Source: Nocardioidaceae bacterium (GTDB lineage Bacteria > Actinomycetota > Actinomycetes > Propionibacteriales > Nocardioidaceae). From it: a DNA stretch of 10,376 nt. Location: positions 1 through 10,376 of the forward strand of contig JAGQUE010000527.1 of the NCBI GenBank assembly GCA_020438665.1, in the 5' to 3' direction. The notes below the pieces were generated by a model. That model ran no database searches. It was not told the DNA's origin and saw nothing but the letters and a program-made list of their open reading frames with translations. The translations under genes and the position numbers were made by a program. Positions 6,259-10,376 of this stretch are shown here, piece after piece. Position 1 is the stretch's first letter; every line of letters starts with the position of its first letter.

Positions 6259-7134
6259 ATGGTTTCGGCGCGGGTGGTCTCTGGCGACAGGTCGCTGCCG
6301 CCTGGGTTCGCGCACCCGCACGCCTCGGAACAAGCGCGTGCGATCGCCGAGGCGGGCATGATCCTGCGGGTCCAGGTCGGCTCGGGAGTACACGGCACAT
6401 CCATCAGCGGCCAGGACGACCGCGACGAGATGGGGATCTGTCTCGAGCCTCGTGAATTCGTCACCGGCCTCGCTCGCGTGCCACGCGGCATCGATGGCGA
6501 AGCGGAAGTGGAGTTCGAGCAGTACCAACGCCATACCGTCTGGGACAAGCCTGGCGGGCTCGCGAACCGGTCCGGCGCCGGCGACCTCGACGTCGTCATC
6601 TACTCGGCGCGCAAGTGGTGCCGGCTCGCGTTGGCCGGGAACCCGACGGTCCTGCTTGCGCTGTTCGTGCCGGACGAGGAGGTCGTCTTCAGGAACGAGG
6701 TCGGAGCCGAGCTCGTCGACAACGCGCACTGCTTCGTCTCCAAGCTCGCGGCGGCCCGGTTCCTCGGCTACCTGCAGAGCCAGAAGTCGGCGATGCTCGG
6801 CGAAACCGGCGCGCACACCAACCGGCCGGAGCTCGTCGCCGTGCACGGGTACGACACGAAGTTCGCGATGCACGCACTTCGTCTGGGCGTTCAGGGAGTC
6901 GAGCTGCTGCGCACCGGTCGAATCACCCTTCCCGTTCCGGAACCGGACCTGTCCTTCCTGCGGTCGGTACGCCGCGGGGAGGTCTCGCTGCCCGAGGTAC
7001 TCGAAGCACTGGACGCTGCCGAAGCAGCGTTGGCTGCGGCAGGAGATGACGCGACCGTCCCTGATGAGCCCGATCGGAAGTGGGTCGACGACTGGCTCCA
7101 CCGCTCGCACCTTGCGTACTGGGACACCCTGTAG
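6259..7134 (+). CDS. YcgL/RlaP-like pol-beta nucleotidyltransferase
   Basis: Predicted nucleotidyltransferase (291 aa) of the COG3541/PF10127 type. Relatives were linked to RNA repair by gene neighbourhood; the substrate here is unknown. The pol-beta signature is visible: VGSGVHGTS (G41, S42, H45) followed by GQDDRDEMGICL with metal-binding candidates D54 and D56, and a later Asp in AGDLDVVIYS (D109/D111). The family's second landmark, GYDTKFAMHALRL (197-209), is also present. Residues about 240-262 are an Ala-rich helix. The protein is cytoplasmic, of normal length, and the motifs look intact. ATG 6259 is preferred over GTG 6250 because a TACGGT box sits seven bases upstream. Upstream is the hairpin array; downstream is the abiE promoter, whose -35 lies inside this gene. 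It could act on tRNA or on the array's RNA, but that is inference. Confidence 0.85.
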   Translation: MVSARVVSGDRSLPPGFAHPHASEQARAIAEAGMILRVQVGSGVHGTSISGQDDRDEMGICLEPREFVTGLARVPRGIDGEAEVEFEQYQRHTVWDKPGGLANRSGAGDLDVVIYSARKWCRLALAGNPTVLLALFVPDEEVVFRNEVGAELVDNAHCFVSKLAAARFLGYLQSQKSAMLGETGAHTNRPELVAVHGYDTKFAMHALRLGVQGVELLRTGRITLPVPEPDLSFLRSVRRGEVSLPEVLEALDAAEAALAAAGDDATVPDEPDRKWVDDWLHRSHLAYWDTL

Positions 7135-7149
7135 GAAATCCTCTACACT
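7121..7149 (+). promoter_or_regulatory. Promoter of the abiE operon
   Basis: A -35-like GGGACA (7121-7126, inside the end of the nucleotidyltransferase gene) is separated by 17 bases from the -10 box TACACT (7144-7149). The start would be near 7156, giving a short leader before the GGAGG ribosome site at 7181-7185. Confidence 0.6.
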
Positions 7150-7177
7150 AGAGGCGTTGCTGTTGAGGATTTCCTAC
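7131..7177. promoter_or_regulatory. Inverted-repeat operator flanking the abiE -10 box
   Basis: GTAGGAAATCCTC (7131-7143) and GAGGATTTCCTAC (7165-7177) are perfect 13-base inverted copies separated by 21 bases. The left copy fills most of the -35/-10 spacer and the right copy lies in the leader, so a bound protein would cover the promoter. AbiEi antitoxins of type IV systems are known to bind inverted repeats in their own promoter and repress it; this is the natural site here. As RNA the two arms could also form a stem just before the ribosome site. Confidence 0.8.
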
Positions 7178-7193
7178 GGCGGAGGTGAGCGGG

Positions 7194-7778
7194 ATGACAT
7201 CGACCGCGTCCGCGCTGCTCGCCATGCTCCCTGACACCTTCCGATACTCCGACGCGCGCGAACAGTTCAACGAGCGCCAGTTCCGCTCGCTCATCGAGAG
7301 TGGCCAGATCACCGCGATCTCGCGGGGCCTGTACCGGAAGGCCGACTCGGTCGGCGACGACGACCTGCTGGAGATCGCTGCGAAGGCGCCCATGGCGACG
7401 ATCTGCCTGAGGTCAGCGCTGTCGAGGCACGGTCTGATCGATGACATCCCGGCCGAGTTCGACATCGCGATCCCGCGGGGGAGATGGACGCCCGCGACGA
7501 ACGCGCCCGTCAGGTGGCGCCAGTTCGACAACGCGACGTTCGAGCTCGGCCGCGACCAGTTGGCGCTCGACGACGACCGCTCGATCGGCATCTACTCAGC
7601 CGAGCGCAGCATCATCGACGCCTTCCGCCTCCGACATCTCGACGGCGACGACCTGGCGAACGATGCCCTCAAGCAGTGGCTTCGCCAGGGCGGCCAGCCG
7701 TCTGAGCTGCTCCGGCTGTCGAGTTCGTTCCCACGGGCCGCGAGCGCCATCCGCAAGACCTTGGAGATCCTGCTGTGA
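7194..7778 (+). CDS. abiEi: AbiEi-type antitoxin and autorepressor
   Basis: Antitoxin of a type IV toxin-antitoxin (abortive infection) pair, 194 aa. Such proteins have an N-terminal winged helix that binds the operon promoter and a C-terminal domain needed to counter the toxin; they need not bind the toxin directly. The winged helix covers about residues 1-50 (FRYSDAREQFNERQFRSLIE, then GQITAISRGLYRKAD, the signature of the AbiEi N-terminal domain). The remainder includes CLRSALSRHGLID, IAIPRG and YSAERSIIDAFRLRH, as in AbiEi C-terminal domains. ATG 7194 is used because GGAGG (7181-7185) is eight bases upstream; GTG 7185 is less likely. It overlaps the toxin gene by four bases and is preceded by a strong inverted-repeat operator. 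Confidence 0.92.
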   Translation: MTSTASALLAMLPDTFRYSDAREQFNERQFRSLIESGQITAISRGLYRKADSVGDDDLLEIAAKAPMATICLRSALSRHGLIDDIPAEFDIAIPRGRWTPATNAPVRWRQFDNATFELGRDQLALDDDRSIGIYSAERSIIDAFRLRHLDGDDLANDALKQWLRQGGQPSELLRLSSSFPRAASAIRKTLEILL

Positions 7779-8677
7779 GCCGCATATCTCGGGGAACGCC
7801 AGAGGCTGATGCGTATCTCGACCTCAAGAACCGCGCGCAGCGCGAGAAGCGCCCGACCCAGGAGCTGCTGCAGCTCTACGTCCTGGAGGCGTTCCTGAGC
7901 CGACTGGCCGCGAGCGATCATCGGGATCGGTTCGTGCTCAAAGGCGGCGTGCTGCTGGCGGCATTCGACGAGCGCCGACCGACCCGGGGCGTCGACCTCG
8001 CTGGCCTCGACCTCGCGAACGACGCTGTGACTGTGCTCGAGCTCGTCCGCTCGATCGTCGAGCAATCGCCGGCACCGGACGACGGCGTCGAGTTCCTCCC
8101 CGACACGGCCAAGTCCGAGGTGATCCGGGAGGAGGACGCGTACTCCGGCGTTCGCGTCAGCATGGGCGCCCGACTGGCGTCCGCGAGCCTGCCGTTCCAC
8201 GTCGATGTCAACGTGGGTGACCCGATCTGGCCGGCGCCGAGCACAGTCGAAGTACCGCGCCTGCGCGGCGGCGAACCGATCGTGCTGGCGGGCTATCCGA
8301 TCCACATGGTCCACGCCGAGAAGATCGTGACCGCGATTCAGAGGGGTGTCGCCAACACGCGGTGGCGCGACTTCGGAGACATCTGGACGCTCTCGCGGCG
8401 GCACTCCGTCTCGGCGTCCGATCTGCGCGCGGCGATCGACGCTGTCGCGGCTCACCGCGGTGCGCAGCTGTCGCCGCTGGTCGAAGTCCTCGACGGCTAC
8501 GCCGATCTCGGACAAGGGCGCTGGATCGCCTGGCGTCGCCGTAGCAACTCAGATCACCTCCCCGAGTCGTTCGCAGACGTCCTCGATGCCGTTGTTGCGT
8601 TTGCCGATCCCGTCATCGATGGCCAGGCTGGCGGAATGCGATGGGAAGCCCCGGCGTCCGATTGGAGGAACGCATGA
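7775..8677 (+). CDS. abiEii: AbiEii-type nucleotidyltransferase toxin, altered DxD motif
   Basis: Toxin partner (300 aa) of the AbiEi antitoxin, of the AbiEii/AbiGii nucleotidyltransferase family (PF08843). Studied relatives such as the mycobacterial MenT proteins add nucleotides to tRNA and stop growth. The family landmarks are present: FVLKGGVLLAAFDERRPTR (53-71), FHVDVNVGDP (141-150), HAEKIVTAIQRG (180-191) with K183, and NTRWRDFGDIW (194-204). The first motif normally ends in DxD after the RPTR; here residues 72-74 read GVD, so the first Asp is Gly (codon GGC at 7988-7990) while D74 remains. The toxin may be inactive or weakened, or this may be a tolerated variant. GTG 7775 overlaps the antitoxin stop (GTGA) and has GGAG eight bases upstream. 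Confidence 0.92.
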   Translation: MSRISRGTPEADAYLDLKNRAQREKRPTQELLQLYVLEAFLSRLAASDHRDRFVLKGGVLLAAFDERRPTRGVDLAGLDLANDAVTVLELVRSIVEQSPAPDDGVEFLPDTAKSEVIREEDAYSGVRVSMGARLASASLPFHVDVNVGDPIWPAPSTVEVPRLRGGEPIVLAGYPIHMVHAEKIVTAIQRGVANTRWRDFGDIWTLSRRHSVSASDLRAAIDAVAAHRGAQLSPLVEVLDGYADLGQGRWIAWRRRSNSDHLPESFADVLDAVVAFADPVIDGQAGGMRWEAPASDWRNA

Positions 8678-9456
8678 GGCGTCTCGCTGAGACAGATGCT
8701 GAGGCAGCCATGGCGTGGCTCTCGCGCCAGTCTGAAGGCGACTCGGTGACTGGCTACTCGCCGGCAGGCTGGGCCGCGGAGACCTGGATCCTGCACGCGA
8801 TGTATGAGAATCCCGCGCTTCCTCGCACACTCACCCACGACGAGATTCGGCGCGAGCTTCTCGAGCGAGGCGAGGTTGAGCCCGACGTCATCGGTGGGGT
8901 GAACCTCGACGAAGTCTCGACGTTGACCGGCATTCCGTTGGGACTCGTTAGCGATCCGGGCAATGACTGGAGCCGTCTGACGTGGGACGCGTACCTCCAG
9001 CGGTTTTCCGAGCATGAGCCGGACCGAGCGGTGCCACCTTGCTTCCGTTGGTTCCCGCGCGGCAGTTGGCCAGCAAACATCCAACCTGCCCCGGAAGGTT
9101 CGATGGACAACGAGTCCTTCGCCGCTCTTCTACGAGCCCTGGCGGAGTCGAGCCCGGCTGGCGAAGCGACGGAATGCGTCGCGTTCTACGCCTCGCTGCC
9201 GGCCGGCGGTGACTTCGACAACCTGCATGTGTGGCGGGGTCCGCTCGCGAGCCTCGCTCCTCTTGTCGACCAGTACGACAACACTCCCAGCAACCTGTGG
9301 GCGGTTGACCGATCGTGGCTCGTCTGGACCGACTGGGACTTGGAAGGCACGAGGGTGAGCGGGTGCAACGAGCTGATTGATCGCCTCGCCGCGGACTCGT
9401 TTCTGGAAACGACCACCTGGACGGCGCGCGAGCACACCATCGATCCACCACTTTGA
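8674..9456 (+). CDS. Unknown third gene coupled to the abiE operon
   Basis: A soluble protein of 260 aa whose function I cannot assign. Two parts are apparent: residues about 1-130 (MAWLSRQSEGDSV, WAAETWILHAMYE, and LTHDEIRRELLERGEV, helical) and residues about 145-250 (a beta-rich part including NLWAVDRSWLVWTDWDLEGT and RVSGCNELIDRLAAD). The second part resembles domains of actinobacterial hypothetical proteins that carry a W-DRSW---TD-DL-GT-VSG pattern. ATG 8674 overlaps the toxin stop (ATGA) and has GGAGG five bases upstream, so it is translated with the toxin and is part of the same operon. Typical AbiE loci have two genes, so this third one is an addition. It could be a modulator or an unrelated passenger. 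Confidence 0.75.
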   Translation: MRRLAETDAEAAMAWLSRQSEGDSVTGYSPAGWAAETWILHAMYENPALPRTLTHDEIRRELLERGEVEPDVIGGVNLDEVSTLTGIPLGLVSDPGNDWSRLTWDAYLQRFSEHEPDRAVPPCFRWFPRGSWPANIQPAPEGSMDNESFAALLRALAESSPAGEATECVAFYASLPAGGDFDNLHVWRGPLASLAPLVDQYDNTPSNLWAVDRSWLVWTDWDLEGTRVSGCNELIDRLAADSFLETTTWTAREHTIDPPL

Positions 9457-9596
9457 ATCTGAGGTGAGTGGCAGCGCGTCGAGTCGTCAGGCACCATGGA
9501 GAAGTCGCAAGACAACCGTTTGCCCACGTCAACTCGGCTATCCGGTGCTGACCACGATCATCGGCAGCGAGTGGAAATCGGCCTTGGGATCGCCAG

Positions 9597-9627
9597 AGGT
9601 CGCAGGTTCAAATCCTGCCCCCGCTAC
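9597..9627 (+). repeat. attR: Right attachment site (attR)
   Basis: This is the second perfect copy of the 31-base tRNA-fMet 3' segment. It carries only the T-arm and 3' acceptor strand, not a whole tRNA. It ends in CTAC followed by AATG instead of the CCA found in the left copy. The 140 bases before it (9457-9596) contain no gene I can support. Confidence 0.92.
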
Positions 9628-9652
9628 AATGTGATGTCTCAAGACATCGGCA

Positions 9653-9694
9653 TAGCCCGGACCTGCGTTTCGTAGGTCCGGGCTACTTCTTTTT
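9653..9694 (+). terminator. Rho-independent terminator
   Basis: TAGCCCGGACCT (9653-9664) pairs perfectly with AGGTCCGGGCTA (9674-9685) around a nine-base loop, followed by CTTCTTTTT (9686-9694). The T-run is on the plus strand, so it stops rightward transcription. It would end the tRNA transcript once the island is excised, and now stops read-through from the island into the transposase gene. The 3' arm includes the transposase stop codon. A smaller hairpin, GATGTC/GACATC (9633-9648), precedes it. Confidence 0.8.
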
Positions 9695-10376
9695 GGTGGG
9701 TCTGGGTGGTCTGCGGGTGGGCTGGTAGTCGCGGTGTGGGTCGATGGTGAGCTCGCGGAGGAGTTCTCCGGTGGCGGCGTGGACGACTCGGACCTCGAGG
9801 TTCTGGATGAGCAGGATGACGTAGGTCCCGGCGTAGGGTCGGCCGATGCCGATGTGTCGCAGTTGGCCAGCGATGCGCAGGGTGACGGTGCCGGCCTTGC
9901 TGATCTTGTCGTGGCGCACGCGGTCGTGGGTGGCGTTGTCCCGTTCGGTGTCGGGGGTGGCCTTCGGGCGGGCGTGGTAGGCGGCGGCCGGGGTGGCGCG
10001 GTGGGGGAGCGAGCGGTGCGGTCGCCGGTGGTTGTACTCGTCGCGGACCTGGTCGAGGAGTACCTGGAGGTCGGCGAGCGTGCTCGGCTGGATGGGCTGG
10101 GCGCGTAGCCACTTCTTCATCGTCTGTTGGAACCGCTCGGCCTTGCCGCAGGTGGTCGGGTGGTTTGGCCGGGAGTTCTTCTGCACGATGTGGCGGCGGC
10201 TGAGTTCGGCTTCGAAGGAGTTCTTGCCTCCTTGCCGGCCGTGGCCGGCCAGTCGAACGGTGTAGACCATGCCGTTGTCGGTGAGCGTGGATGCGGGGTA
10301 TCCGTGCAGGTCAGCGGCCTGGGTGAAGGTGATCAGCACGATCGGAGCGGTGACCCGGGCATGTGCGGACACGTGC
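9683..10376 (-). CDS. IS481-family transposase, C-terminal part (runs off the window)
   Basis: DDE transposase; only its last 230 or so residues lie in the window, and the N-terminal helix-turn-helix and first catalytic Asp lie beyond the end. Seen here are the second Asp in STLTDNGMVYT, the catalytic Glu in TCGKAERFQQTMKKW, the conserved YNHRRPHRSLPHRATP block and the C-terminal beta domain (VTLRIAGQLRHIGIGRPYAG, IDPHRDYQPTRR) typical of the actinobacterial IS481 type. The reading frame is unbroken and its C-terminus looks complete, with a TAG stop at 9683-9685. The gene lies outside the integrative element. Confidence 0.93.
   Translation of the reverse strand, partial: HVSAHARVTAPIVLITFTQAADLHGYPASTLTDNGMVYTVRLAGHGRQGGKNSFEAELSRRHIVQKNSRPNHPTTCGKAERFQQTMKKWLRAQPIQPSTLADLQVLLDQVRDEYNHRRPHRSLPHRATPAAAYHARPKATPDTERDNATHDRVRHDKISKAGTVTLRIAGQLRHIGIGRPYAGTYVILLIQNLEVRVVHAATGELLRELTIDPHRDYQPTRRPPRPTKKK

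Larger units (their letters stand above)
102..9627. mobile_element. Integrative element of about 9.5 kb inserted in the tRNA-fMet gene
   Basis: A perfect 31-base direct repeat marks both ends (102-132 and 9597-9627); the left copy lies inside the tRNA. Excisionase and tyrosine integrase genes sit just inside the left end and are followed by cargo genes, the standard order for tRNA-targeting islands. Cargo includes an AbiE system, a YcgL/RlaP-like nucleotidyltransferase, a DUF4279 protein and several unknown genes. No replication initiator, relaxase, FtsK/TraB translocase, capsid or terminase gene is visible. The element is therefore probably not self-transmissible and would need a helper phage or conjugative element, or is a degenerate island. 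Confidence 0.9.
9630..10376 (-). mobile_element. IS481-family insertion sequence, 3' end (partial)
   Basis: The transposase runs toward attR, and the segment from TGT at 9630 to the stop codon holds short hairpins, as the tail of an insertion sequence would. IS481 ends usually start with TGT, so the IS boundary may be near 9630, two or three bases beyond the attachment repeat. The other end lies outside the window, so the terminal inverted repeats cannot be compared. Confidence 0.5.

Noticed and set aside
5908..7110. Minus-strand open frame of 400 codons
   Set aside because: It lies opposite the nucleotidyltransferase and the hairpin array; the nucleotidyltransferase on the plus strand has clear family motifs, so this is a GC-rich shadow frame.
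7592..8515. Minus-strand open frame of 307 codons
   Set aside because: It is antisense to the abiE genes and has no domain of its own.
9597..9627. A second tRNA gene at the right end
   Set aside because: Only the T-arm and 3' acceptor strand are present; the preceding bases do not form D- or anticodon arms, so this is an attachment site.
9734..10108. Plus-strand Gly/Val-rich open frame
   Set aside because: It is the complement of the well-supported IS481 transposase.

Overview
The window looks like high-GC actinobacterial DNA. The bases are GC-rich, GTG and TTG starts are common, several genes have a TANNNT box 6-7 bases before the start codon (the usual look of leaderless actinobacterial mRNAs), and the neighbouring transposase resembles actinobacterial IS481-family proteins. 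The exact genus cannot be read from the sequence.

Layout. An initiator tRNA-Met (58-134) has its own promoter. The last 31 bases of its body recur perfectly as a direct repeat at 9597-9627. These two copies bracket an integrative element of about 9.5 kb. Next to the tRNA lie a MerR-like excisionase (186-485) and a tyrosine integrase (478-1674) that overlap and are probably translationally coupled. No replication, conjugation or phage structural gene is visible, so this looks like a small cargo-carrying genomic island.

Cargo. (i) A minus-strand run of three genes (3635 down to 1693): a 125-aa protein, a 305-aa two-part protein and a DUF4279 protein. (ii) A divergent plus-strand run of three genes (3715-5177) of unknown function. 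(iii) A minus-strand zinc-ribbon protein (5613-5161). (iv) A stretch of about 600 bases without a convincing gene, holding a family of palindromic hairpins that covary between copies, two of the steps being exactly 48 bp. (v) A YcgL/RlaP-type nucleotidyltransferase (6259-7134). (vi) An AbiEi/AbiEii type IV toxin-antitoxin (abortive infection) operon with an inverted-repeat operator around its promoter and a third, coupled gene of unknown function (7194-9456).

Beyond the right attachment copy are a rho-independent terminator and the 3' half of an IS481-family transposase (9683 to the window end, minus strand). The IS end may directly abut the attachment site.

Interpretation. The island carries two different pol-beta-fold nucleotidyltransferases and a recognised abortive infection pair, which suggests an anti-phage or stress-response cargo. 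The most unusual signal is the set of covarying hairpins upstream of the RlaP-like nucleotidyltransferase. In addition, the AbiEii toxin has Gly where the first Asp of the catalytic DxD motif is expected.
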